The notes: generated by a model from the letters alone, not told the origin. 64,000 bases of DNA from Luteolibacter rhizosphaerae (GCF_025950095.1 NZ_JAPDDR010000001.1:186001-250000); one strand, 5' to 3'. Shown: positions 1 through 9,474, counted from the first letter of the stretch. Numbers and translations: made by a program.

Positions 1-1124
1 ATGGCGGCGTAGCCTTCGTCTCGCTGCCAGGAATCTGCGGGCATGGACTCAAGCCACTCACGGCCGGCGGCGGGATCTGCCATAAGCTTGGGAGTGACGG
101 CATCCGTGAAGTAGGCGCGGAGTTCATCGCGCTGCGGCAGTTGCATCGCCCACGTGGCAAGTGTTTCAGGTTCGACCTCCATGAGATTCTGTGAATGGGC
201 GGGGGCCCCACCGAGCTTCCGCAGCATGTCCCACTGCCCGGTTTCGATAGCTCGGTCGATGGCGAAGGTTACATGCTCTGATCCCAGGCTAAGCTGGGAG
301 AGCAGGAGGCGCGCGGCCTGTTCGCGGTCAGCCGCGGGTACCTTGGCCCAATCAGTTTCAAGCGTCGCGAGGTCCGCATACTGCGAACCGTTCGCCCAGC
401 CGGTCATGGCATTCAGGCGCTCGCTGCCTGCGGGCAGGTCGAGCCATGCCTCCATCCGGATGCTATCTTGGGGGCGTAGCGGCGCGGCTCGCCAGGCCAG
501 GGCGAGATCCCGCTCCTGGTTCGTGATGCTGCCGGGGCGCAGCAACTTCTTCCGGAGAGCATCCGCCTGAGGGTCCGTTTCGACCTCCGAGAAGAGGAAG
601 TCCGCCGCGTAGCTCTGGAGGCTGGGTGGCATCTCATCGATCACGGAGATCATGGCGTCCGGATCCTTCAGCGCGACCATCTGGGTCCAGCGCACGGTAT
701 TGCGCATGGAGCCCAGACCCAGCTTTGAGAGGGTCTTCCAAGAGGCCAGCGGCTGAGCCATGAAGGCCTTGTCGAAAGCACCGCGTGCGGCCCAGGGAGC
801 CTCCGCCATCTCCGCCTTCAGGGCGGCTTCCAGATCGATCATCGCCCAAGCTTCCAGCAAACGCCACTGGAGGTCGCGGCGTCGGCCTTCGCTCATCTTC
901 TGGCGAGCGAGATCATTCCAAGCACGCTGGTATTCCTCGGTGCGGGTGCTGGCGGCGGTTTTGCTCCGGCGGCGATCACTACTTGGTCCGGAGGCGCTGT
1001 TAGAGGCGTGCGCCGCAGTATCCTTGGCTTTCTGATCGGTGTCGTTCCTGCGTGTGAATGAGGCGGCGAGCGCGAGGCCGGTGGCGAGCGCCAACCCGTG
1101 ACTCATGATGGTGCGGGCTTTCAT
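1..1124 (-). CDS. Exported helical-repeat-like protein, cassette gene B1 (partial, runs off left end)
   Basis: The gene starts at an ATG at 1124 and is open to the window edge, so about 374 codons are visible and the C-terminus is missing. The first 25 residues (MKARTIMSHGLALATGLALA) look like a signal peptide or membrane anchor. The rest is a Trp/Leu/Ala-rich, probably all-helical protein. It is a clear paralog of the gene at 2727-4013; both share blocks such as ADREQAARLLL and FAIDRAIETGQW. Its ATG overlaps the stop of the upstream gene in ATGA (1121-1124), which suggests translational coupling. No family name was recognised. The repeated 'residues per 30-40 amino acids' pattern suggests TPR- or HEAT-like helices, but this is inference. 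Confidence 0.75.
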   Translation of the reverse strand, partial: MKARTIMSHGLALATGLALAASFTRRNDTDQKAKDTAAHASNSASGPSSDRRRSKTAASTRTEEYQRAWNDLARQKMSEGRRRDLQWRLLEAWAMIDLEAALKAEMAEAPWAARGAFDKAFMAQPLASWKTLSKLGLGSMRNTVRWTQMVALKDPDAMISVIDEMPPSLQSYAADFLFSEVETDPQADALRKKLLRPGSITNQERDLALAWRAAPLRPQDSIRMEAWLDLPAGSERLNAMTGWANGSQYADLATLETDWAKVPAADREQAARLLLSQLSLGSEHVTFAIDRAIETGQWDMLRKLGGAPAHSQNLMEVEPETLATWAMQLPQRDELRAYFTDAVTPKLMADPAAGREWLESMPADSWQRDEGYAA

Positions 1125-2626
1125 GGTGCAGCGGGGAGGCGGCTCTTCAAAGTGGGGTCGGTGATGCCCGCGCGCAAGCTGGCGGCGAGTTCAGGGTCCT
1201 GTTTCTCAGTTCTCCTCGCGAGCGAATAGAGAGCCATCTCGCGATCAAGACCGGGTGGCAGCGCCTTCACCCAAGCGGTGTAGTGCTCGCCATTCCAATC
1301 GTGCTGGTAGATGCTGCTGCGGTTCCAAGCATCGAGCCGGTCTTCCCATTGCCCGGGACTATCCGAGGGGACCTGCTGGAGCAGGGCAAGGAAGGTCGGC
1401 GGTGTGGCATCCTTCAAATCGGTACGCGCGGCATAGAGGGCGCGCTGTGAACGCTCGTCCGGCGGAAGCGCGGCGAGGAGGCTCATGGCGGCGGCGGGGT
1501 CGTGCTTGACGAGGCGCGAGAAGACGAGATCGCGCACCATGTCCGGGCTGGAGGCGGCAATGTCGGGATTCGCAGCGGTGACGGCCGCCAGTACTTCCGC
1601 CGCGGTAGCTTCGCCGAGCTTTACGGCGCGCGGCCAGTCGTCCTCGTTGCCGAGGAAGTTCTCGATGTCGCGACGGCCGATGTCCGCCCGGGTCTGCGGC
1701 GTATCCGGCCTGCCGCTGAGGGCGAGGCGGTCTGCCAGGGGAAGCGTGGTATCCACGCTCATCTGTTGACGCAGGCGCGGATGATTGCGCAGCTTCTCCC
1801 GGAACGATTCGGGGACGGATTCATCTTCTAACAGATTTTTCATCCAATGCCCCCAAGACAGGTCGGGGCCGGGCTTGAAGGCGGCAATGATGTCCAGGGA
1901 GTCCTGATCGATCGCGAACTGCACAAAGTCCGCACTGCGGTCCGCCGGCCACTCGCGGGGCAGGCACCACATGAATTCGTTCCATGTCTCTTTGCTTGCA
2001 CTGGCCTTCACCCTCGCGATGAGAGTGGCATCGTGTTGCCTAGCCACACGGTCGGCCAGGATGCTGGCCATGCCTCTTCCTTGCGCGTGCTTCTCAGCGA
2101 CGAGGAGCATCGGCAAGAGGCTGGCGGGTTCCTGCAACTCCGCCTGCATGGCGAAGGCCTTCCCCAAGTGGTCGCCGACGAGGCCGTTGACCGGGCCGCT
2201 GAGGGTTTTGGCCCAAGCAAAGGCGGCTTCCGGATCCCGGGCGAGCCAGTGGTAGAGCAGGGCCGCGGCCTCAGGATTGAGCGGACCGGATTCGCCGGGT
2301 TCGGCGTGATAGGAGAGAGCGATGGTTTCGAGCGCGGCGGGGATATCATCCGGAATCCTGATCGAGCGGATTGCTTGCCCGATCTCCTCCTTGTCTTCGG
2401 GAGAGAGTCCGCGGTGATAGGTCTGATCCGCAGCGGTCCGGGCGGCATCAATGATCCGTTGGGCGCGGCGGGAGAGTTCTTTGTCGCGTGGTGAATGGTC
2501 CGAGGCGGGAGCGGTCTGCTTATCGGCGGGAGGGTCGGTTTGGGTCGTCTGATAGGCGATCCATCCTGCGCCCAAAGCAAGCGCGTGGGTAAAAGTGAGA
2601 AGCAGGGCTGGGGTTACCCGGGGCAT
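1121..2626 (-). CDS. Exported helical-repeat-like protein, cassette gene A1
   Basis: A 501-residue protein of unknown function. Residues 1-28 (MPRVTPALLLTFTHALALGA...) form a hydrophobic leader followed by a Thr/Asp/Ala-rich linker. The remainder is Ala/Leu/Trp/Glu-rich and predicted helical. The C-terminal 120 residues closely match the gene at 4010-5511: WEDRLDAWNR, LDREMALYSLARR and DPELAASLR have near-identical counterparts there. It is the first gene of an A-B pair; its TGA overlaps the ATG of B1 (ATGA at 1121-1124). No catalytic motif was found. A structural or scaffold role in the envelope is possible but unproven. Confidence 0.8.
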   Translation of the reverse strand: MPRVTPALLLTFTHALALGAGWIAYQTTQTDPPADKQTAPASDHSPRDKELSRRAQRIIDAARTAADQTYHRGLSPEDKEEIGQAIRSIRIPDDIPAALETIALSYHAEPGESGPLNPEAAALLYHWLARDPEAAFAWAKTLSGPVNGLVGDHLGKAFAMQAELQEPASLLPMLLVAEKHAQGRGMASILADRVARQHDATLIARVKASASKETWNEFMWCLPREWPADRSADFVQFAIDQDSLDIIAAFKPGPDLSWGHWMKNLLEDESVPESFREKLRNHPRLRQQMSVDTTLPLADRLALSGRPDTPQTRADIGRRDIENFLGNEDDWPRAVKLGEATAAEVLAAVTAANPDIAASSPDMVRDLVFSRLVKHDPAAAMSLLAALPPDERSQRALYAARTDLKDATPPTFLALLQQVPSDSPGQWEDRLDAWNRSSIYQHDWNGEHYTAWVKALPPGLDREMALYSLARRTEKQDPELAASLRAGITDPTLKSRLPAAP

Positions 2627-2679
2627 GACTCGCAGGCTAGGGAGATATCATGAGCAAGTCACGGGGATTGCGAGGATGT

Positions 2680-2704
2680 AGCGGAAGCAGGAAGTGCTTT
2701 TGCT
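2680..2704. repeat. Imperfect palindromic intergenic element
   Basis: Ten-base arms at 2680-2689 and 2695-2704 surround a five-base loop and pair with G.T wobbles if transcribed from the plus strand. The core GGAAGCAsGAAGTGCTT is shared with the perfect hairpin at 5619-5639. Both lie upstream of cassette genes (B1/A1 to the left here, and A2 to the left there). Confidence 0.45.
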
Positions 2705-2726
2705 CCGATTGGGGCAGTAGCATTCG

Positions 2727-4013
2727 TTACCTTAGGTTTTGGATGCCTTGTTTCAGGGCATGGTCGTAGAGGGCCTCCCCGGCCTGGCGGCGGATGTCGG
2801 GGTCGCTGATGGTTTCCACGGTCCGATTGGCGGCGGGCAGGTCACGGCTTTTCTCGATCTCGCTGCGGGCAAGGGCGGCGAGTGCCTGGTCGCGATGCCA
2901 ACTGCCTTCCGGAAGCTGCTCGATCCATTCGCGGCCTTGGGCGGGGTCCCCGAACTTCTTGAGCAGCGCGGTCTGATAGACGCTGGCGAGTTCCTGCTTG
3001 GCGGGAAGAGTCGCCGACCATTCGGCGAGAGCATTGGCATCCCCGGCCTCCCAATAGCGGAGCGTGCCGAGGAGGTCCGGTGTGAAGGCTTGCCACTGGC
3101 CGGTCTCGACGGCGCGGTCGAGGGCGTAGAGCAGGCCGGGGGACCCTGGATTGAGCGGCGCGAGCAGGAGGCGCGCGGCTTGGGCGCGATCGGCCTCCGG
3201 GATCTTCTCCCACTCCGCGGCGAGTTCGTCAGAGTCGGTGCGGCGGAAGCGGCTGGCCCATGCCATCATGTCGTGGGTGCGCTCGATGCCGGGTGCGGTA
3301 TCGCGCCACTTGGCGAGGAGTTCCGGGGCGCTGCCCTCCGCGCTGGCGCGGGTGTAGGCATCCATCAGCCAACGCTCCGCCTGCTCCGGGGTGCCAGTGC
3401 GGGCGAGTTGGATGAGGAGTTCGCGCTTCTGCTTGTGCCGCATCAGGATGGTCGCGGCTTCCTTCTGGAGGTTTGGTGGGAGCTCGCGGGTGACCGAGAC
3501 GAGGAAGGGAAGCTTGTGGGCGGGCATGGCCATGCACCAGTGGGCACCGAGCAATTGCATCGCCATCTTGTCGCGGGAGAGGATCTTCCATGCCTCCTGC
3601 GGTTGCTCGCTGAAGGCCGAGGCGAGGGCATTGCGGAGGGGCTCCGAGGTGTAGGCCAGGGTGCCGGGGTAGCGGGTGTCCCAAGCCTCGCCGAGGTAGG
3701 CCTGGATTGCGCCCTCCAGATCCATCTTCGCCCATTCGCGTAGCAGGTTGCCTTGGGCGCGCATGCGCTCTTCCGGTGCTTGGGCCTCCTGTATGAGGAG
3801 GCTCCATGCCTGACGGAAGGCGGCAGACTTGCCATCGCCGCGTCCGGCGGAGATGGCGGCGCGGTCGGCGGACTTCGCACTGTCCATCGCTCAGGATTCA
3901 TCTCCTGGATTCTCACTGTCGGCCCGGGCCTGAGGATGGATGAGGCGCGGCAGTGATGCGGCCAAGGCAACCCCGACGAGCAGGGCAAAGGCATGCGTGA
4001 GGATGCGCTTCAT
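2727..4013 (-). pseudogene. Exported helical-repeat-like protein, cassette gene B2, interrupted by an in-frame TGA
   Basis: The natural start is the ATG at 4013, which overlaps the stop of A2 in ATGA (4010-4013), exactly as in B1/A1. It encodes a leader (MKRILTHAFALLVGVALAAS) and 40 residues in total before an in-frame TGA at 3891-3893. The frame reopens one codon later at an ATG (3885-3887) and runs for 386 residues to 2727. The body aligns with B1, for example ADRAQAARLLL and ALDRAVETGQW. Translation restarting at 3887 would give a protein without its signal peptide. Either this is a nonsense mutation, a base-call error, or a re-initiation arrangement. The function is unknown. Confidence 0.7.
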
Positions 4014-5511
4014 CGGCTGGTGTTGATGCGGCTTTGGAGGTCCGGGTCACTCACCTCGCGGCGCAGCTCGGCGGCGAGAGCGGGGTCCTGCGCCTCCACG
4101 CTGCGGGCCAGCGAGTAGAGGCCCATCTCGCGATCGATGCCCGCGGGCAGATTGCGCACCCACTCCACGTAGGCCTCCTGCAGGCGTTGGTGATTGGTGG
4201 CGCCGCGCCGGTTCCATGCGTCCAGCCTTGCCTCCCACTGCTGCGGGGTGCCCGGGGGGATCTGCTCTAACAGTTCTAGGAATTTCGCCGGCTCCACCTG
4301 CTCGAAATGAGTCCGGGCGATGTAGAGCAGGAGGTCATTGCGCTCCGTCTCCGGGATGTTCTGGAGCAGCGGCATGGCGGCGCGCGGGTTCTCCTCCGCC
4401 AGCTCGCGGAAGAGGTGTTCGCGGGCCTTCGCGCCATGATCCCGCATGAGTTCAGGTGCGCCGGCTTCGGCCAGCTTGAGGATCTCGCCAGCATCTGCCA
4501 CGCCGTGGCGGAAGGCGAAGGCCCAATCGCGATCGGTGGTGAGCAGCTTGATGAGATCGCCGGAGCAGATGGCGTCGATGTTGTTGCCGAGCTCGAGGCG
4601 CAGGGAGACGGGCACCTCCGGCGTGCGGGCGAGGATCTCGCGGGTCCATTCGTTGGTGCGCAGCATCTCGCGGAAGTCCGCCGGTAGCAATTCATCCAGC
4701 ACCAGTTCGGCCAAGAAGTCGCCCTTGCGGCCTTCCTCCGAGAGATAGCCGATGATGAGCATGGGCGACTTGGCGTCGACGGCAGCTTGGATCAGCTCGC
4801 CTTCCTTTTCCGGCGGCCATTCACCGCCGGTGGTTCGGGCGAACCATTCCCCCTGCTGGCCGCTCATCATCTTGGCCGCGGCCAGGAAACCGGAGGCATC
4901 TGCATGTTCGCCAATCGAGCGACCGACCTCGGCCCGGATCTGGTAGTAGTCCGCGGGGGCATGGGAGACCATCTCCAGCGCCTTCTCTGCGCCCATCCGG
5001 CGGAAGAACTCCGGGCCGAGTTCGATGGCCACGCCATCGAGGAGCTGGAAGTTCTTGCTGGTCTCCTTCGCCCACTTGAAGGCGGCGGCGGGATCGCGGT
5101 CGAGGAAGTGGAAGACGAGTGCGCTGCGGCGGAGCCAGAAGTCATCGTCGTAGGTCTGACCCTCCACGGGTTCGCTCTCCTTGAGCGCGGCGGCGATGTC
5201 GTCGGGCGGCTGGAAACGGTCGAGGAACTCGCGCATTTCCGAGCGGATCTGGCGGGCGAGCTTGATCTGCGCGCGGGTGGGAGGGGAGGAGAAGGGGTCG
5301 TCCGGGGACGGCGGAGTGAGCGCCTTGGCCAAGTGCTCGCGGGCGGCGGCCTCCGTGGCGGGATCGGGAGAGAGCCGGATAGACTTCGCAATGGTGGCGG
5401 ACGGGTCCGGGCGGCCCGGGTGCCCGGGGATTGGAGGGCGGTGAAGGTGCCCCAGCCCGCCACGAGGGCGAGCAGGTGGGTGAGGAGACCGGAGAAACTC
5501 CGCTTCATCAT
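4010..5511 (-). pseudogene. Exported helical-repeat-like protein, cassette gene A2, frameshifted after the signal peptide
   Basis: The leader MMKRSFSGLLTHLLALVAGW is encoded from the ATG at 5511. The rest of the protein (from about PDPSATIAKSIRL onward to 4010) lies in a different frame. The frames switch in the G/C-rich stretch around 5403-5431. The long frame is also open upstream to 5596, but that N-terminus is compositionally unlike a leader. The C-terminal half matches A1 (WEARLDAWNR, IDREMGLYSLARS, LQSRI). It is followed by B2 with an ATGA overlap. A single-base indel, real or artefactual, explains the pattern. The function is unknown. Confidence 0.7.
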
Positions 5512-5618
5512 GGAGGCTTATCTCCAGTGATGTGGGGAGGGCAAGGAGATGTGTGTCAAAAACGGGGAGGTCCTCGCTCATGAGCCCCACTCCCATCCCC
5601 CGGGTGGATTCACCCCGC

Positions 5619-5639
5619 CGGAAGCACGAAGTGCTTCCG
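5619..5639. repeat. Perfect hairpin, REP-like element
   Basis: Nine-base arms CGGAAGCAC and GTGCTTCCG flank a GAA loop. The sequence is related to the element at 2680-2704. It sits between the penicillin-binding protein gene and the A2 cassette gene. No T-run follows on either strand, so it is not a convincing terminator. Confidence 0.5.
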
Positions 5640-5678
5640 CTAAGATGGATGCCGTAGCACCACTGATAGCGCCCCGGA

Positions 5679-8114
5679 CTACTCCGGAGTGATCACTAGG
5701 CGTTTGGGCCAGGCGAATTGCAGCGGCTTCTCGGCGTCGCCGAGGTCGAAGCTGTCGAGGACGTTGTTGCTGGTCCGGGCGGGCTGGTGCTCGACGCCGT
5801 CGAGGGTGAGCTGCTCGGTGTAGTAGGGGTCCTCGCCGAGGAGGACGAGTTCCTTGGTGCGGACCGGGGTGGTGTCGATGACGGCGAGCTGGGCGAGGCC
5901 GACGGCGGCGGAGCCTTGGTCGACATTCGAGGTGCCGGAGTGAAGCGGGCAGAAGGGGATGTTCTCCGAGCCCTTGCGGAAGAATTCCGTGAACTCCGAG
6001 GAGCGCGTGCGCGGGCGATTGGTGGCGGGATCGACGATGGTCTCGTAGCAGTAGGGCGTGGCGCGCTGGCCGGAGACGCTGCAGATCTTCACCTCCGCCA
6101 CGCTGGCGGGCTGCTGGATGACCTTGCCGCCGAAGTTCGAGGCCGCGGCATTCATGGCGTCCGCCCAGACCGGCATGGCCAAGTCGCGGGAGAAGGCACC
6201 TTCGTAGATGGTCTTGTTCGGCTGCAGGAAGCCAACCCAGATGCCGCAGGAAACGCGGCCATTGTAGCCGAGGAACCAGTTGTCCGAGAAGTCGTGGGTG
6301 GTGCCGGTCTTGCCGGCGCCGCTGAAGGGCTTCTCGACGAGCATGTCGGAGAGGCCGCGGGCGCTGCCGTCTTCCATGCTGCCACGCATCATGTCGTGCA
6401 CGATGAAGGCGGTGGCATCATCCACCGGCTCGAGGCGCACGGGCACCTCGATCTTGCGGCTGTAGACGGAGTGGCCCTCGGCATTCTCCACCTCCGTGAC
6501 GAGGGTGAAGCTGCGCGGGGCGGTGGTGCCGCCGCGGGCGAAGGCGGAAATGGCGCGGACGGCATCCCGCATGGAGGCGGCTTCCCAGCCGGCGGCGATG
6601 CGCGGGAGGAGCTCCACATCCTTCATGGGCAGGCCGAAATTCTCCGCGGTCTTCACCACATTCCCCAGTCCGGCCATACCGGCGAAGCGGACGGAGGCGG
6701 CGATCTTCGAGCTCTCCAGCGCGCGGCGGGCGGTGATGCGGCCATCGTAGGTGGGGCGGGAGACTTCCATGCCCCACTCGCCGAGGATACCCTCGCGACC
6801 GCCGACCATCACGGAGCGGTTGTCCATCGGCTCGTCATCCACGGTGGTGGCGGGGCTAAGGCCTTGCTGGATGCCGGCGGCATAGACGAAGGGGAGAAAG
6901 GCGGTGCCGAGCGGTCGGCGACCCAGTTCGATCACGTCGTACGGCACGTCCGCGTAATCGCGACCGCCGACGTGGGCCAGGACCTCGCCGGTGCCGTGGT
7001 CGATCATGAGGCCTGCTCCCTGGAGATACTCGGGAGCGATGCCGGAGGACTTCTTGGATTTGAAATCGGCGCGCTTCTGGTTTGCGTAGCCGGGCACGGC
7101 CTCGGCGCGGTCCAGGCTGAGGCGCAAGCCATTCTCCATGGCGGCCTGAATCTTGGCATCGATGGAGGTGTGGATGCGGAAGCCACCGGCGGCCAGGGCA
7201 TCATCCCCCAGCACGCGGCGGATCTCATCGGCCACGCGCTCGTAGAGGTGGGTCGTGCCGCGCTGCAGGGGCTTTGGATTCAGTTTCAGCGTCTCGCCTT
7301 GGAGCCGGGCGGCTTCGCGCGGGGTGATGGCTCCGGCCTCGCCCATGCGGCCGAGCACGAGATTGCGGGACTTGCGGTTGCCGTCCGGATTGTTGATCGG
7401 GGACAGGCCGGTGGGGTTCTTGATGCAGCCCACGATGGCGGCGCTCTCTAGCGCGGTGAGATCCTTCGGCTCCTTGCCGAAGTAGCCGAGCGAGGCGGAG
7501 CGGATGCCGTAGTAGCCGCTGCCGAAGTAGATGCGGTTCAGGTAGAACTCGAGGATCTGGGACTTGTTCTTGAAGTGCCGCTCGATGCGCTGGGCCAGGA
7601 AGGCCTCCACGATCTTGCGCTCCATGCCGGTTTCGTTCCGCTTCTTGCGCTCCTCCTCCAGATTGTAGGCATTCCGCGCGAGCTGCTGGGTGATGGTGCT
7701 GGCACCCTGAGTGGTCTCCCCGGCCTGGAAGTTCAGCCAGACGGCGCGGACCACGCCGATGTAGTCGACGCCGGTGTGGGTATCGAAGCGCTGGTCCTCC
7801 CCGGCCTTCAGGGCATCCACGAAGATCTTCGGGACCTCCGCGATGGGGATGATGCTCCGGTTCTGGACGAAAATGCGGCCGATTTCCTGACTATTCCGGT
7901 CCAGGATGATGCTGGGGATCTCCAGGTCGTTGATCCGGGCGAGGTCGTAGGTCTGGGCGCGCTCGCGATAGGGCTCCGTATACTTCTCAAAGCCGACGTA
8001 GCCGATGCCGCCGCCGAGGACGCCGAGGGTGATCAGGGTGAGCCAGAAGCCTTTGCGCTTGTAGAAGCGGCGCTTCCTCACCTTGTTGCCCTTGTTTTGA
8101 TCAGTCGTGCCCAT
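5679..8114 (-). CDS. Class A penicillin-binding protein (PBP1-like) with degenerate transpeptidase domain
   Basis: An 811-residue bitopic protein. It has a basic cytoplasmic start, one membrane segment (about residues 22-42), a GT51 glycosyltransferase domain (about 80-255) and a transpeptidase-like domain (about 350-680). The GT51 motifs are intact: EDQRF at 106-110 and QGASTITQQLARN at 136-148. It should polymerise lipid II glycan strands. The transpeptidase domain keeps KTGTT (592-596), but the SxxK position reads TAFL (394-397) and the SxN position reads SKI (459-461). The nucleophilic serine and its lysine are therefore gone. D,D-transpeptidation is unlikely, and the protein may act as a glycosyltransferase with a regulatory pseudo-transpeptidase. 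The start is close to, and divergent from, the MidA-like gene. Confidence 0.9.
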   Translation of the reverse strand: MGTTDQNKGNKVRKRRFYKRKGFWLTLITLGVLGGGIGYVGFEKYTEPYRERAQTYDLARINDLEIPSIILDRNSQEIGRIFVQNRSIIPIAEVPKIFVDALKAGEDQRFDTHTGVDYIGVVRAVWLNFQAGETTQGASTITQQLARNAYNLEEERKKRNETGMERKIVEAFLAQRIERHFKNKSQILEFYLNRIYFGSGYYGIRSASLGYFGKEPKDLTALESAAIVGCIKNPTGLSPINNPDGNRKSRNLVLGRMGEAGAITPREAARLQGETLKLNPKPLQRGTTHLYERVADEIRRVLGDDALAAGGFRIHTSIDAKIQAAMENGLRLSLDRAEAVPGYANQKRADFKSKKSSGIAPEYLQGAGLMIDHGTGEVLAHVGGRDYADVPYDVIELGRRPLGTAFLPFVYAAGIQQGLSPATTVDDEPMDNRSVMVGGREGILGEWGMEVSRPTYDGRITARRALESSKIAASVRFAGMAGLGNVVKTAENFGLPMKDVELLPRIAAGWEAASMRDAVRAISAFARGGTTAPRSFTLVTEVENAEGHSVYSRKIEVPVRLEPVDDATAFIVHDMMRGSMEDGSARGLSDMLVEKPFSGAGKTGTTHDFSDNWFLGYNGRVSCGIWVGFLQPNKTIYEGAFSRDLAMPVWADAMNAAASNFGGKVIQQPASVAEVKICSVSGQRATPYCYETIVDPATNRPRTRSSEFTEFFRKGSENIPFCPLHSGTSNVDQGSAAVGLAQLAVIDTTPVRTKELVLLGEDPYYTEQLTLDGVEHQPARTSNNVLDSFDLGDAEKPLQFAWPKRLVITPE

Positions 8115-8190
8115 GCCGGATTCCCTTGGTGACAGTTGCCGGAACGCCTCCGGTGCGCCCTCCGCATACCCTGCGGAGGCGGGTGGTGCA

Positions 8191-9252
8191 ATGCCGGGCT
8201 TGGCTGCCCGCTTGCGTGAGAGAATACTGCGCTCGCATCCGCTGTTTTTCCAGCATTTTATGACGGAGGCCCTATATAATCCTGCGGATGGCTACTACGC
8301 CCGGCCTGCGGGGCAGGTGGGGCGGGGCGGGGATTTCTTTACCAGCGTCAGCGTGGGACCGCTTTTCGGGCGGCTGCTGGCGGATCACATCGCGGCTTGG
8401 CACGCGCAGGCGGGCTCGCCGGGGCGCTGGCGGATCGTGGAGGCGGGGGCAAATGACGGCTCGCTGGCGCTCGATATCCTCGCGCGCTTGGATGAGCTGG
8501 GCTGCGCCGGCTACGAATACGTGGTGGCGGAGCCGCTGCCGCATTTGGCGGCGGCCCTGCAGCTGCGCAGCGGCCGGATCCGGGTGATCGGCTCGACGGA
8601 GGATTTGTTAGACGATCCGCAGCCGGGCTACGTGCTGGGGAACGAGGTATTGGATGCGCTGCCCTTCCGCGTGATCGAGTCGGATGGCGTTGCCTGGCAC
8701 GAGTTGGGTGTGGGGGTAGAGGGAGATGGCTTCGCCTGGGTAGACACGGGCACGGCGGAGGCGGCGCTGGTAGAGGGTCTGCCGCAGCGGCCGGCGGGAT
8801 ATCGCACGGAGGTGAGGGATAACTACGGTAGCTTCATGGCAGAGATGCGCCGCGGCATGAGCCACGGGCGAATGCTGTGGCTGGACTACGGTTTCGACCG
8901 GGCGGACTACTACCATGAGTCTCGTACCACGGGCACGCTGCGGACCTACTCGAAGCATCGCGCCGGGGAGGATCCGCTGGTGAATCCGGGGGAGCAGGAC
9001 ATCACGGCGCATGTGGACTTCACCGCGGTGGCGGAAGCGGCGGCGGCGCTGGGGGGAGAGGTGCTGCGCTACCAGCGGCAGGGGCTCTTCCTTACCGAGC
9101 TGGCGCGGCCCTGGTTGCTCTCGCTGGAGGGGCGGATGGATGTGGCGAAGGAGCTGCGAGCCTTCCAAATGCTCACGCATCCGGGGCAGCTCGGGGCAAA
9201 GTTCCAAGTGATGGAACTGGGGTTCGGTGAAACCGCAGGGCGGCTCTCGTAA
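8191..9252 (+). CDS. SAM-dependent methyltransferase, MidA/NDUFAF7 family (DUF185)
   Basis: A protein of about 353 residues with the family's N-terminal block (FMTEALYNPADGYY, GDFFTSVSVGPLFG) and a Rossmann SAM-binding motif EAGANDGSLALDIL. The GNEVLDALP and LWLDYG blocks follow. Mitochondrial homologs methylate an arginine of a complex I subunit; the bacterial substrate is not known. The ORF is open from 8107, but that start would overlap the divergent PBP gene. The ATG at 8191 follows a GGAGG and gives the usual N-terminus, so it is preferred. It is probably monocistronic. Confidence 0.85.
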   Translation: MPGLAARLRERILRSHPLFFQHFMTEALYNPADGYYARPAGQVGRGGDFFTSVSVGPLFGRLLADHIAAWHAQAGSPGRWRIVEAGANDGSLALDILARLDELGCAGYEYVVAEPLPHLAAALQLRSGRIRVIGSTEDLLDDPQPGYVLGNEVLDALPFRVIESDGVAWHELGVGVEGDGFAWVDTGTAEAALVEGLPQRPAGYRTEVRDNYGSFMAEMRRGMSHGRMLWLDYGFDRADYYHESRTTGTLRTYSKHRAGEDPLVNPGEQDITAHVDFTAVAEAAAALGGEVLRYQRQGLFLTELARPWLLSLEGRMDVAKELRAFQMLTHPGQLGAKFQVMELGFGETAGRLS

Positions 9253-9474
9253 CAAAGGGAGGGCCGCAGGCGTGTCGGCTCGAGCGGGGATGGACCATTC
9301 ATCGGGGCCCGGGCCGATCACGCTTGCGGTGGCCCAGCCGGCGGATTCTCCAGCGGGGTTGGTATGGCAGTTGTCGCGCCGCCCGGTGGGAGGACCGGGA
9401 GCGATAAGCCCGGCCGCGGGGAGGAGCGACCGAACTTACGGAATGACTCTGCGCGGAGATGCGCAGTTATACTA
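9253..9474. other. Convergent intergenic gap with a small hairpin
   Basis: A 222-base gap lies between the convergent MidA-like and epimerase genes. A six-base-pair hairpin (arms 9449-9454 and 9461-9466) is present without a clear T-run. No RNA gene or conserved coding frame was recognised. Confidence 0.4.

Noticed and set aside
5718-7451. A 577-residue plus-strand open frame
   Set aside because: It is antisense to the PBP gene, Gly/Ala/Asp-rich and without family motifs; it is a GC-driven shadow.
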